Shown piece after piece: positions 17,193-26,318 of a stretch of DNA of 64,000 nt. The stretch lies in NCBI GenBank assembly GCA_963819855.1, contig CAWFYC010000021.1, forward strand, positions 558,001 to 622,000, in the 5' to 3' direction. The notes below the pieces were generated by a model, which saw nothing but the letters and a program-made list of their open reading frames with translations, searched no databases and was not told where the DNA came from. Position 1 is the stretch's first letter; each line of letters opens with the position of its first letter. The position numbers and the translations under genes are program-made. This stretch comes from JAMXLO01 sp963819855 (GTDB lineage: Bacteria; Pseudomonadota; Alphaproteobacteria; Acetobacterales; Acetobacteraceae).

Positions 17193-17974
17193 ACCTGATC
17201 CTGGACAGCCTAGCCGCCACTGGCCGCGGCGTGATCGGCGCGTGCCGCGTAGCCGGCGCGCTCGCGCTGTTCGCGGCGACCGGGCTGTCGCACCTGGTAC
17301 GGCCGCCGTTTTACGGACGGCTGTTCGTCCGCGCGCTGCTGGAGATCGGCTACTTCAGCCTGCCGGTGGTGGCGCTGACTGCGATCTTCACCGGCATGGT
17401 GCTGGCGTTGCAGTCCTATACCGGCTTCGCCCGCTTCTCGGTCGAGGGTGCGGTGGCCAACGTGGTGGTGCTGTCGATCACGCGCGAACTTGGACCGGTG
17501 CTTGCGGGGCTGATGGTGGCGGGGCGCATCGGTGCGGCGATGGCAGCCGAGATCGGCACCATGCGCGTCACCGACCAGATCGACGCACTGTCCACGCTGT
17601 CCACCAACCCGATGAAGTACCTGGTGGCACCGCGGCTGCTGGCCGGCATCGTTGCGCTGCCGATGTTGGTGGTGGTAGCCGACATCCTGGGCGTGCTGGG
17701 CGGCTTCATTGTGTCAACGCTGAAGCTCGGGTTCAACGTGGGGACCTATCTGCGCAACACACTCGACTTCATGCAGGCGATGGACGTGACGTCCGGCCTG
17801 GTGAAGGCGGCGGTGTTCGGGTTCCTGATCGCGCTGATGGGATGCTATCAGGGCTACAACAGCCGTGGCGGCGCCGAGGGCGTGGGGGCGGCAACAACGG
17901 CGGCGGTGGTGAGTGCGTCGATCCTGATCCTGGCGTTCGACTATGTGCTGACCGAGATGTTCTTCGCGCGATGA
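17189..17974 (+). CDS. mlaE: MlaE-type ABC permease (phospholipid transport)
   Basis: Inner-membrane permease of the Mla system, which moves phospholipids between inner and outer membrane. It has 261 residues with five to six hydrophobic segments and the family signature RELGPVLAGLMVAGRIGAAMAAEIGTM. The GTG start overlaps the alr stop (GTGA). mlaF, its ATPase, follows after a 182-base gap almost filled by a large inverted repeat. No mlaD gene is seen in this window. Confidence 0.9.
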   Translation: MNLILDSLAATGRGVIGACRVAGALALFAATGLSHLVRPPFYGRLFVRALLEIGYFSLPVVALTAIFTGMVLALQSYTGFARFSVEGAVANVVVLSITRELGPVLAGLMVAGRIGAAMAAEIGTMRVTDQIDALSTLSTNPMKYLVAPRLLAGIVALPMLVVVADILGVLGGFIVSTLKLGFNVGTYLRNTLDFMQAMDVTSGLVKAAVFGFLIALMGCYQGYNSRGGAEGVGAATTAAVVSASILILAFDYVLTEMFFAR

Positions 17975-17978
17975 AATA

Positions 17979-18147
17979 AAGCAAGTAAGTCGGACACAGA
18001 GTTGCACAGAGTGCACACCGAGTTTCACGGAGAAGAAATTTGGCGCTTCGCGCGGGTCACTGGCCCACGATGCGAAGCGACCAAAACCGTCTTCTCTGTG
18101 AAACTCTGTGTGCACTCTGTGCAACTCTGTGTCCGACTTACTTGCTT
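17979..18147 (+). repeat. 169-bp near-perfect inverted repeat between mlaE and mlaF
   Basis: Arms at 17979-18036 and 18090-18147 are 58 bases each and match at 56 positions. The 53-base centre has its own inner pairing (CGCTTCGC with GCGAAGCG). Each arm holds four CACAGAG-like heptamers, at 17995, 18005, 18016 and 18026 in the left arm, spaced 10-11 bases. The element starts 5 bases after the mlaE stop and ends 9 bases before the mlaF ATG. It is probably a small non-autonomous insertion; as RNA it would form a very stable hairpin. Confidence 0.85.
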
Positions 18148-18156
18148 GCTTACTAC

Positions 18157-18924
18157 ATGACCCCGAAAATCCGCCTCCGAAACGTCCGCAAGTCGTTCGG
18201 CGAAAAGCTCGTGCTCGACGGCATCGATCTCGACATCATGCCCGGCACCTCCATGGTGGTGATCGGCGGCTCCGGCAGCGGCAAGTCGGTGCTGCTGAAA
18301 TGCATCCTCGGTCTGCTCGAACCCGACGCAGGCAGCATCGAGATCGACGGCACCGACATCCTGCCGCTGCCCCGGCGTGGGCAGGAGGCAATCCGTTCCC
18401 GCATCGGCATGCTGTTCCAGAACGGCGCGTTGTTCGACAGCCTCCCGGTCTGGGAGAACGTCGTGTTCGGGCTGCTCGCCCAGCGCAGGCTGCGCCGAAC
18501 GCACGGCCCCGCGAGCGCCGCCGAATTCCTCGCCCAGGTCGGGCTCGCTGCCAGCGTCGGCGACCTCTATCCGGCAGAGCTCTCCGGCGGCATGCAGAAG
18601 CGCGTCGCCCTGGCCCGCGCCATAGCCGCCCGCCCGGACATCCTGTTTTTCGACGAACCGACCACTGGTCTCGACCCGATCATGGGCGCCGTGATCGACG
18701 GCCTCGTGGTCGATTGCGTCAAACAACTCGGCAGCACCGCGGTGGCGATCACCCACGACATGGCGAGCGCGCGCCGCATCGGCGACGCCGCGGCAATGAT
18801 CCATCGCGGGCGGATCATCTGGAGCGGTGCGGCGGCCGACCTGATGGACAGCGGCAATCCCGTGGTGGACCAGTTCACCCATGGCCGCCGCGAGGGGCCC
18901 ATCCAGATGGAACTCCGCCGATAG
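18157..18924 (+). CDS. mlaF: MlaF-type ABC ATPase (phospholipid transport)
   Basis: ATPase partner of MlaE. Walker A is GGSGSGKSV near residues 37-45, signature LSGGMQKRVALARA, Walker B DILFFDEPTTGLDP, and switch histidine in VAITHDMASA. It has 255 residues. Upstream of the ATG at 18157 there is no good ribosome site, because the repeat arm sits there. The N-terminus TPKIRLRNVRKSFGEK fits the family, so the start is probably right. Confidence 0.92.
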   Translation: MTPKIRLRNVRKSFGEKLVLDGIDLDIMPGTSMVVIGGSGSGKSVLLKCILGLLEPDAGSIEIDGTDILPLPRRGQEAIRSRIGMLFQNGALFDSLPVWENVVFGLLAQRRLRRTHGPASAAEFLAQVGLAASVGDLYPAELSGGMQKRVALARAIAARPDILFFDEPTTGLDPIMGAVIDGLVVDCVKQLGSTAVAITHDMASARRIGDAAAMIHRGRIIWSGAAADLMDSGNPVVDQFTHGRREGPIQMELRR

Positions 18925-19023
18925 CGCGTCCGTGATCAACAAGACTGACAAGCGGCCGCTCGCGGCGTAACCTATCGCTCAGGGACGCGCCGCAGATGGG
19001 ACGCGATCGGGGACTGAGGCAAG

Positions 19024-19557
19024 ATGCGACCTGGCTGCCTGTGCATAATGGCGATCACCGGAATGGTGGCTCTGATATCGACCGCCCGCGCGGAGGACCC
19101 TCCGAGCGCAGCCGCGAAACAGGTCGCCGGCCTATTCGTGCAGAGCTGCATCCAGTTCGCCGGTGACAAAGAAGCACTCCGCGGCTGGGCGAAGAAGACC
19201 GGGCTGAAGACCTTGCCGGCCGATGTCCAGGATCAGTTCCTGTACGGCCTGCCCGGCGTCGTGTTCGACGCCTCCAACAAGGAGGGCAAGTTCGTGCTGG
19301 TCTCCGAGGACGGCGGTTCGTGTTCCGCGGTTGCCGAGATGGCCAGCGGTCCGGTCGTCATCACCGACCTCGAGCAGGCGATGAACGACGCCAAGATCAG
19401 CTTCAAGGTGACCGCCGAGAAGGCCAATTCGCAGGAGACCTCGCTGAAGCACCGCGAATACCAGGCCTCGCAGGGACAGCGCGAATGGCTGCTGCTGATC
19501 AGCACGGTTAAGGATCCGGCCGGCGGTCAGGCGATGCTGACCGCCAACCGCTTCTGA
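19024..19557 (+). CDS. Exported protein of unknown function
   Basis: 177 residues. The N-terminus MRPGCLCIMAITGMVALISTARA is a signal peptide with an AxA-type cleavage site before EDPPSA. The mature part has paired cysteines (VQSCIQFAGDKEAL and EDGGSCSAVAEM) that could form a disulfide. It is distantly reminiscent of the NMCC_0638 family of small periplasmic proteins, a weak call. It lies 100 bases after mlaF and 5 bases before radA. Confidence 0.65.
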   Translation: MRPGCLCIMAITGMVALISTARAEDPPSAAAKQVAGLFVQSCIQFAGDKEALRGWAKKTGLKTLPADVQDQFLYGLPGVVFDASNKEGKFVLVSEDGGSCSAVAEMASGPVVITDLEQAMNDAKISFKVTAEKANSQETSLKHREYQASQGQREWLLLISTVKDPAGGQAMLTANRF

Positions 19558-19562
19558 GGCCG

Positions 19563-20954
19563 TTGGCCAAGTCGACCTCCCGCTTCGTCTGTCAGAGCTG
19601 CGGCGCGATCAGCCCGAAATGGGCCGGCCGCTGTGAGGCCTGCGGCGAGTGGAACAGCATCGTCGAGGAGGCAATCGTCCCTCGTCCGGGTCCCGCCGCC
19701 AAGGGCGGAGCGGGCAGGCGCGTCGCATTTGTCGATCTGGCCGGCAGCGCCGAACCGCCGCCGCGCTGCCCGACCGGGATCGCCGAACTGGATCGCGTGC
19801 TCGGCGGCGGCCTGGTGCCTGCCTCGGCCATCCTGGTCGGCGGCGATCCCGGGATCGGCAAGTCGACGCTGCTGCTGCAGGCGGCCGCCGGCCTGGCGCG
19901 CGCCGGCCGTCGCGTGTTGTACATCTCGGGCGAGGAATCCATCGAGCAGACCCGGCTGCGCGCACGCCGGCTTGGCGTGCAGGACGTGCCGTTGGAACTC
20001 GCCGCCGCGATCAACCTGCGCGACATTACCGCCAGCCTGCAATCAGCCGGCGATGCGGCGCTGGTGGTGATCGACTCGATTCAGACCATGTGGCTGGATT
20101 CGATCGACAGTGCGCCCGGCACGGTCGCGCAGGTGCGCGCTTCGAGTTTCGAGCTGATCCAGCTCGCGAAGGGGCAAAAATTTGCGCTGGCGCTGGTCGG
20201 CCACGTCACCAAGGACGGCGCCATCGCGGGTCCGCGCGTATTGGAGCACATGGTCGACGCGGTGCTGTATTTCGAAGGCGACCGCGGTCACCAGTTCCGT
20301 ATCCTACGCGCGGTGAAGAACCGCTTCGGCGCCACTGATGAGATCGGCGTGTTCGAGATGACCGATCGGGGCCTGGCCGAGGTGGCCAACCCGTCAGCGC
20401 TGTTCCTGGCTGAGCGGCGGGGCAATGTCGCGGGCAGCGCGGTGTTCGCCGGCCTGGAGGGAACCCGCCCCGTGCTCGTCGAGGTGCAGGCGCTGCTGTC
20501 ACCCAACCCCGCCGGCACGCCGCGCCGCTCGGTGATCGGCTGGGATGGTGGGCGGCTGCCGATGCTGCTGGCGGTGCTGGAAGCGCGCGGCGGCCTGCGA
20601 TTGAGCGCCACCGACGTGTATCTGAACATCGCCGGCGGGCTGCGGGTCAGCGAACCGGCCGCCGACCTCGCGGTGGCGGCGGCGCTGGTGTCGGCAGCGA
20701 CCGACACGCCCACCAACGCCGGCATGGTGTATTTCGGCGAGATCGGCCTGTCGGGTGAGGTCCGCCAGGTTGCACAGGCCGATTCCCGCCTGAAGGAGGC
20801 GGCCAAGCTCGGGTTCGAGCAGGCCACACTGCCGCGCCGGGTGGCACGCGGCAATCGCCCGGTGGCACCACCCGAAGGACTGGAGCTGGCAGAAATCGGC
20901 CACATCTCGGACCTCGTCGCGCGATTTATGCAGAACACGACGCCCTCCCCATGA
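19563..20954 (+). CDS. radA: DNA repair protein RadA
   Basis: RadA drives branch migration in recombination. The zinc finger uses C10, C13, C24 and C27; Walker A is GGDPGIGKST at about residues 93-102; KNRFG, the RadA signature, is near residue 252; a Lon-like C-terminal domain follows (LPMLLAVLEARGGLRL onward). It has 463 residues. The start is a TTG giving MAKSTSRFVCQSCG, 5 bases after the preceding gene. Intact. Confidence 0.95.
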   Translation: MAKSTSRFVCQSCGAISPKWAGRCEACGEWNSIVEEAIVPRPGPAAKGGAGRRVAFVDLAGSAEPPPRCPTGIAELDRVLGGGLVPASAILVGGDPGIGKSTLLLQAAAGLARAGRRVLYISGEESIEQTRLRARRLGVQDVPLELAAAINLRDITASLQSAGDAALVVIDSIQTMWLDSIDSAPGTVAQVRASSFELIQLAKGQKFALALVGHVTKDGAIAGPRVLEHMVDAVLYFEGDRGHQFRILRAVKNRFGATDEIGVFEMTDRGLAEVANPSALFLAERRGNVAGSAVFAGLEGTRPVLVEVQALLSPNPAGTPRRSVIGWDGGRLPMLLAVLEARGGLRLSATDVYLNIAGGLRVSEPAADLAVAAALVSAATDTPTNAGMVYFGEIGLSGEVRQVAQADSRLKEAAKLGFEQATLPRRVARGNRPVAPPEGLELAEIGHISDLVARFMQNTTPSP

Positions 20955-21020
20955 TCGTGGCTTGGCGCCGCGTCGGTTGCGTTCGATAAAGCCGCCGGCT
21001 TGGCGCTTCATGGCAGGTTG

Positions 21021-21587
21021 ATGACCTGGGTCGATTTCGTCGTTCTGGCTGTTTTGGCGGTGTCCGCGCTGCTCGCGTTCATGCGCGGGCTGGTGCGCGA
21101 GGTGCTGGGCCTTGCCGCCTGGGTCGGCGCCATCTTCATCGGTTACTGGGCGCTGCCGCACGTGCGGCCTCAGTTCGAGCACTGGCTGGGCATCTCGCCC
21201 TGGGCGGCTCCGATCGCGTTCGCGGTGGTGTTCATCGTCAGTCTGATCCTGCTGTTGCTGGTCTCCCGCTGGATCAGCGCGCTGGTGCGTGCCTCGCCGA
21301 TCGGCGGCCTCGACCGGACGTTGGGTCTGGTATTCGGCCTCGCCCGGGGTGCAGCCCTGTGCATCCTTGCCTATATCGGTGCCGGGATGGTGGTACAGGT
21401 GGAACGCTGGCCCGAACCGGTGCTGAACGCCGAATCGATATGGCCGGTGTATCGTGGTGCAAGTTGGGTGGTGGAGCAGTTGCCGACCGAGTATCGCCCG
21501 CGCCTGCTGGCGCCCCCACCAGGACATGAGACGACGGCATCGGCCTTGCTGCAGGCAACTCCGCAGGGCCGGGCAGTGGGAAGGTAG
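21021..21587 (+). CDS. cvpA: CvpA family membrane protein
   Basis: CvpA-like proteins sit in the inner membrane next to purF and affect envelope integrity and colicin V production in enterobacteria. The product has 188 residues with four hydrophobic segments, beginning MTWVDFVVLAVLAVSALLAF. The ATG at 21021 is preferred over an upstream TTG because MTWVD is the usual family start. It sits 27 bases before purF. Confidence 0.9.
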   Translation: MTWVDFVVLAVLAVSALLAFMRGLVREVLGLAAWVGAIFIGYWALPHVRPQFEHWLGISPWAAPIAFAVVFIVSLILLLLVSRWISALVRASPIGGLDRTLGLVFGLARGAALCILAYIGAGMVVQVERWPEPVLNAESIWPVYRGASWVVEQLPTEYRPRLLAPPPGHETTASALLQATPQGRAVGR

Positions 21588-21614
21588 CCGGATGCGGATC
21601 GGGAGAGTGCTGGC

Positions 21615-23102
21615 ATGGCAGTGATTTCGCCGCATGACGATGCGTCACGCGTCGCTGCAGGCGACGACAAGTTCCACGACGAATGTGGTGTCTTCGGCGT
21701 CTGGAACGTCCCTGATGCCGCCGCCGTCACCGCGCTCGGGCTGCATGCGCTACAGCACCGCGGCCAGGAATCGACCGGCATCGTCAGCTTCGACGGCCGC
21801 CACTTCCACTCGCATCGCGGCCTCGGCCTGGTCGGCGACAATTTCGGCGATGCGCGCGTGATCGCCGCGCTGCCCGGCCCCACGGCGATCGGCCACAACC
21901 GCTACGCCACCACCGGCGGCACGATCCTGCGCAACGTGCAGCCGCTGTATGCCGATTTCGAGTTCGGCGGGTTCGCCGTCGCGCACAACGGCAATCTGAC
22001 CAACTCGCACGTGCTGCGGCGGACGCTGGTGCGGCGCGGCTGCCTGTTCCAGTCAACCACCGATTCCGAGGTGTTCGTCCACCTGATTGCGATCAGCCTG
22101 TATTCCACCGTGGTCGATCGGCTGATCGACGCGCTGAAGCAGGTGGTCGGAGCCTACTCACTGGTCGCACTGTCCACCGAGGCGCTGATGGGCGTCCGCG
22201 ACCCTCTCGGCGTGCGCCCGCTGATCCTCGGACGCATCGGCAATGAAGGCACCGGCGGCTGGGTACTGGCCTCCGAGACCTGCGCACTCGACATCGTCGG
22301 GGCGGATTTCGTGCGCGACGTGGAGCCTGGCGAGGTCGTGGTGATCAACGACCAGGGGGTGCACAGCATCAAGCCGTTCGGCCGTTCGCGCGAGCGGTTC
22401 TGTGTGTTCGAGTACATCTATTTCGCGCGGCCCGATTCGATCATGGAAGGCACACCGGTCTACGACGCGCGCAAGGCGATCGGCGCGGAACTGGCGCGCG
22501 AGAGCGGCGTGCCGGCCGACGTGGTGGTGCCGGTGCCGGATTCAGGCGTGCCCGCGGCGATGGGCTACGCGGGCGAGAGCCGCATCCCGTTCGAACTTGG
22601 TATCATCCGCAACCATTATGTCGGCCGCACCTTCATCGAGCCGACCGACCACATCCGCCATCTCGGCGTGAAGCTGAAGCACTCCGCCAATCGTTCGGTG
22701 CTGGCGGGCAAGCGGGTGATCCTGGTGGACAACTCGATCGTGCGCGGCACCACCAGCCGCAAGATCGTCGAGATGGTGCGCGCTGCTGGCGCGCGCGAGG
22801 TGCATATGCGCGTCTCCTCGCCACCCACGACACATTCCTGCTTCTACGGCATCGATACGCCGGAGCGTGGCGAACTGATTGCCGCGCGGCTTTCGGTCGA
22901 GGAGATGGCCGATCAGATCTGTGTCGACAGCCTGGCGTTCATCTCGATCGACGGGCTGTACCGCGCACTGGGCAAACGCGACCGCGATCCCGCGCGGCCG
23001 CACTACTGCGATGCGTGCTTCACCGGCGACTATCCGATAGCGCTGCCGGATCGGGCGGACAACTCCGATCGCCAACTGAGCCTGCTGGCCGAGAGCCATT
23101 GA
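21615..23102 (+). CDS. purF: Amidophosphoribosyltransferase
   Basis: First committed step of purine synthesis: PRPP + glutamine to phosphoribosylamine. A 23-residue propeptide precedes C24 in DECGVFGVW, the nucleophile exposed by self-cleavage. The glutaminase domain shows HRGQESTG and the PRTase site is VILVDNSIVRGTTSRKIV. It has 495 residues and an intact frame. The following SDR gene starts inside its stop codon. Confidence 0.96.
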   Translation: MAVISPHDDASRVAAGDDKFHDECGVFGVWNVPDAAAVTALGLHALQHRGQESTGIVSFDGRHFHSHRGLGLVGDNFGDARVIAALPGPTAIGHNRYATTGGTILRNVQPLYADFEFGGFAVAHNGNLTNSHVLRRTLVRRGCLFQSTTDSEVFVHLIAISLYSTVVDRLIDALKQVVGAYSLVALSTEALMGVRDPLGVRPLILGRIGNEGTGGWVLASETCALDIVGADFVRDVEPGEVVVINDQGVHSIKPFGRSRERFCVFEYIYFARPDSIMEGTPVYDARKAIGAELARESGVPADVVVPVPDSGVPAAMGYAGESRIPFELGIIRNHYVGRTFIEPTDHIRHLGVKLKHSANRSVLAGKRVILVDNSIVRGTTSRKIVEMVRAAGAREVHMRVSSPPTTHSCFYGIDTPERGELIAARLSVEEMADQICVDSLAFISIDGLYRALGKRDRDPARPHYCDACFTGDYPIALPDRADNSDRQLSLLAESH

Positions 23103-23818
23103 CGGCACCATTGTCGTTGGCCGGCAGTGTGGCGCTGGTCACCGGCGCGAGCCGCGGCATCGGCGCGGCGACCGCCGTTGCACTGGCACGGCTCGGCGCG
23201 CATGTGGTGATCACCGCGCGCACGCAAGGTGGCCTGGAAGAGACCGACGATGCGATCCGCGCGGCCGGCGGCACTGCGACACTGCTGCCGCTCGATCTGG
23301 CGGAAGGTGGACAGGTCGATGCGATCGGTCCGAGCATCCATCAGCGGTTCGGCCAACTCGACGTCCTGGTGCACAACGCCGGCGCGCTCGGGCGATTGAC
23401 GCCGGTCGCGCATATCCTGCCGGACGACTGGGCAGCTGCGATGGCGGTCAACCTGACGGCTGCATGGCACCTGATCCGCAGCTGCGACCCGCTGTTGCGC
23501 AATGCCGGTGCCGGCCGCGCGGTGTTCGTCACCGACCAACGTGCGCGTGCGCCGAAGGCGTATTGGGGCACCTACGGGGCAGGCAAGGCGGGTATGGAAC
23601 ACCTCGTGCTTACCTGGGCTGACGAAGTGCGGACGACGCGGCTGCGGGTGAACCTGTTCGATCCAGGCGTTGTTGCGACGCGCCTGAGGAGCCAGGCGAT
23701 GCCGGGCGAGGACCAATCCACGCTGGCAACGCCGGATGACGTTGCGCCGGCGCTCGTCACGCTGTGCCTGCCCGACGAACAACGGCACGGTGTGACAGTG
23801 GGTGCCGACCGTCACTGA
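23099..23818 (+). CDS. Short-chain dehydrogenase/reductase lacking the usual serine
   Basis: A Rossmann-fold SDR of 239 residues: TGASRGIG cofactor loop near the N-terminus, VHNAGALG (the NAG motif), and YGAGK for the Tyr-x3-Lys pair. The residue 13 before that tyrosine is Asp (VFVTDQRARAPKAYW) where active SDRs have Ser, so catalysis may be altered. It starts at a TTG overlapping the purF stop (TTGA), and is placed after purF as YciK-like SDRs often are. Substrate unknown. Confidence 0.8.
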   Translation: MTAPLSLAGSVALVTGASRGIGAATAVALARLGAHVVITARTQGGLEETDDAIRAAGGTATLLPLDLAEGGQVDAIGPSIHQRFGQLDVLVHNAGALGRLTPVAHILPDDWAAAMAVNLTAAWHLIRSCDPLLRNAGAGRAVFVTDQRARAPKAYWGTYGAGKAGMEHLVLTWADEVRTTRLRVNLFDPGVVATRLRSQAMPGEDQSTLATPDDVAPALVTLCLPDEQRHGVTVGADRH

Positions 23819-23932
23819 TGCAGCAGCAATCGTTTGACCAGGGCCGGCAAGTCGCCCTAAGCTTGAAACCAAGAACAATGGGGCTCTCACAAGAGTCGAG
23901 CTTGAAAAACGCAAGCAGGGAAGGAAGCGGCC

Positions 23933-25309
23933 ATGCAACACATGAGCCGGCGAGCAGTGATTCGCGGATCCCTAGGCTTGACCGCAACAGGGATTCTGTC
24001 GCGACCGCATATCGCAAGTGCGGCTGCAACGACTGCAACCGTCTGGCAGGTGCAAGGGTTCGTCCCGGAAGAGGACGAAGCCTTCCGCGTGACGGTCGCA
24101 GACTACCAGAAGGCCAGCGGCAACCAGATCGACCTCAGCATCATGCCGTTCACGGCATTGAATCAGAAGGTGATCTCCGCGCTGACCAGCGGCGACGTTC
24201 CGGACCTGGTGTTTCACGACGCACCGGCGACGATCCTGCCGCAGAACGCCTGGGACAATAAGCTGGAGGACGTCAGCGACGTCGTCGAGGCGCACAGATC
24301 GGAGCTCAGCAACACCGCAGTGCTGGGCTCCAGCTTCTACAACAGCGTCACCAAGAAGCGTGCCTTCTACCTGGTGCCGATCAAGCAGGGGTGCGAGCCG
24401 TTCCATATCTGGGGTGACCTGATCGAGAAGGCCGGCTTCAAGCTGTCCGACGCGCCGAATACCTGGGACGCATTCTGGGACTTCTTCAAGCCGATGCAGA
24501 AGGAATTGCGCGCTAAGGGGCATCGCAAGCTCTATGCCCTGGGCCTGCAGATCACCACAGTAGGACCAAATGACGGCAACGGGCTGTTCGCGCACTTCCT
24601 GATCGCCAACGGTGGCGCGAACATGGTGACGCCGGACGGCAAGCTGCACACCGACGATCCGCAGGTACGCGAGGCGGCGATCAAGTCGGTCGAGTACATG
24701 ACCAATTGCTACAAGGGGGGCTACGTGCCGCCGGAGGCGCTGAGCTGGAACGACGCCGACGACAACAACGCGTACCACGAAAAGCTGATCCTGATGGACC
24801 TCGATGGCACGCTGTCGACCGAACTTGCGATGATCAAGGACAGGAAGGCGTTCGAGGCTTCGGTGACGTTGGCGCTGCCGAATGCCAATGACGGCAAGCC
24901 GATGCCGGCGGTGCAGGCTGCCGGCGGCGGCTTCATCCCGCGGGGGGCGAAGAACGTCGCGGTCGCCAAGGACTTCATGAAGTTCTTTATTCAGCCGCAA
25001 GTGATGAACGAAAATCTGAAGCAGGGCCTGGGTCGCTGGGTGCCCGCGATTCCATCGCTGGTGACGAGCGATCCGTTCTGGCTCGATACCAAGGATCCGC
25101 ATCTGGCGCCCTATGTGCGCGAAGCCGTGCTGGGGCCCACGATACCCTCGTACAATGGCTACAATCCGGCGTGGGGGCAGGTGAATGCCGAGCAACTCTG
25201 GGGCGTCGCGCACGCCGATGTCATCAAGAACGGAATGACACCCGCCGATGCGGTGGACAAGGCTTCCAGGCGGGCAGAGGCGATTTTTGCCAAGTATACA
25301 TTCGGGTAA
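23933..25309 (+). CDS. Orphan extracellular solute-binding protein (ABC, sugar type)
   Basis: A 458-residue periplasmic binding protein of the maltose/multiple-sugar type (PALTSGDVPDLVFHD-like ligand region, later AAGGGFIPRGAKN and VAVAKDFMKFFIQPQ). The N-terminus SRRAVIRGSLGL before a hydrophobic stretch and ASA suggests Tat export. Either ATG 23933 or 23942 could be the start; GGAAGG lies upstream. No permease or ATPase gene adjoins it, so partners must be elsewhere. Ligand unknown. Confidence 0.8.
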   Translation: MQHMSRRAVIRGSLGLTATGILSRPHIASAAATTATVWQVQGFVPEEDEAFRVTVADYQKASGNQIDLSIMPFTALNQKVISALTSGDVPDLVFHDAPATILPQNAWDNKLEDVSDVVEAHRSELSNTAVLGSSFYNSVTKKRAFYLVPIKQGCEPFHIWGDLIEKAGFKLSDAPNTWDAFWDFFKPMQKELRAKGHRKLYALGLQITTVGPNDGNGLFAHFLIANGGANMVTPDGKLHTDDPQVREAAIKSVEYMTNCYKGGYVPPEALSWNDADDNNAYHEKLILMDLDGTLSTELAMIKDRKAFEASVTLALPNANDGKPMPAVQAAGGGFIPRGAKNVAVAKDFMKFFIQPQVMNENLKQGLGRWVPAIPSLVTSDPFWLDTKDPHLAPYVREAVLGPTIPSYNGYNPAWGQVNAEQLWGVAHADVIKNGMTPADAVDKASRRAEAIFAKYTFG

Positions 25310-25436
25310 GAGTATGATCCGAATGAAGGTTCGGTGATTTCAGCCGGTCTTCCAATTCTGCACGGTCCATGCCGCCTCCGTCTTGCATCGGCGCAGGATA
25401 TCCAGCGTGCGGGCCGGCTGATAGAAGACCTGCCGC

Positions 25437-26318
25437 ATGAGCAACCCACTTGCCTCGATGACCGGATTCGCCCACGCGGAAGGCAGAGCCAACGCCTTGG
25501 CCTGGACATGGGAGTTGCGCAGCGTCAACGGCCGCGGCCTCGATCTGCGGTTCCGCCTGCCGCCTGGCTGGGACGCACTGGAGCCTGCCCTGCGCGAGAC
25601 CGCCGGCAAGGCGCTGAAGCGTGGCAACGTAACCGCCAGCCTGTCGGTGAAGCGCGAAAGCGAGCCGCGCCTGGTTGCCGATCCGGCGGCGCTGGAGCAG
25701 GCGCTGACGCTGGCGATGGATCTGCACAGGCGCATCGCCGGCAGCCCGGTGCCGCGCGCCGAGGCGCTGCTCGGCTTGCCAGGCGTGCTGCGGCCCGCGC
25801 AGGCCGACGAGACGGTGGTAGACACCGGCGCGGTAGCGGCGGGCTTCGCACATGCGTTGGCAGCGCTGTTGACGGCGCGTCAGGCCGAGGGCGCGCGGTT
25901 GGCTGCAACGCTGATCAGCCTGCTGGACGAAATCGTCACGCTGCATCGCCAAGCCGCAACCGAGGCGGCCGATCAACCTGCCGCACAGCGTGCCCGTGTG
26001 ATGGAGAACCTGACCGCGCTGCTGCGCGACGCACCGTCGTTGCCAGAGGAACGGATCGCGCAGGAGGTCGCGCTGCTGGCGGCGCGCTCCGATGTACGCG
26101 AGGAGCTCGACCGATTGGCGAGCCACATCGAGGCGGCGCGCGTTCTGCTGCACGAAGCGACGAACATCGGTCGGCGCTTCGATTTTCTCGTGCAGGAGTT
26201 CAATCGCGAGGCCAATACGTTATGCAGCAAGTCCGCCTCGGTGGCGCTGACGGCGACGGGGCTGAGGCTGAAGGCGGCGATTGAGCAGTTGCGTGAGCAA
26301 GTGCAGAATATCGAATGA
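25437..26318 (+). CDS. yicC: YicC/YloC family endoribonuclease-like protein
   Basis: The family start is exact: SMTGFAHAEG, then WELRSVNGRGLDLRFRLP. The C-terminal end has REANTLCSKSASVALT and LKAAIEQLREQVQNIE, the DUF1732 signature. It has 293 residues. YicC proteins are reported to be endoribonucleases that affect small RNA decay. The stop overlaps the gmk start (ATGA), as in many proteobacteria. Confidence 0.93.
   Translation: MSNPLASMTGFAHAEGRANALAWTWELRSVNGRGLDLRFRLPPGWDALEPALRETAGKALKRGNVTASLSVKRESEPRLVADPAALEQALTLAMDLHRRIAGSPVPRAEALLGLPGVLRPAQADETVVDTGAVAAGFAHALAALLTARQAEGARLAATLISLLDEIVTLHRQAATEAADQPAAQRARVMENLTALLRDAPSLPEERIAQEVALLAARSDVREELDRLASHIEAARVLLHEATNIGRRFDFLVQEFNREANTLCSKSASVALTATGLRLKAAIEQLREQVQNIE

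Noticed and set aside
17979..18147. mlaE/mlaF inverted repeat as a transcription terminator
   Set aside because: Arms of 58 bp and no T tract are far from a terminator, and it would silence mlaF, which must be made with mlaE.
23933..25309. A complete sugar ABC importer locus
   Set aside because: Only the binding protein is present; the flanking genes are an SDR and yicC.
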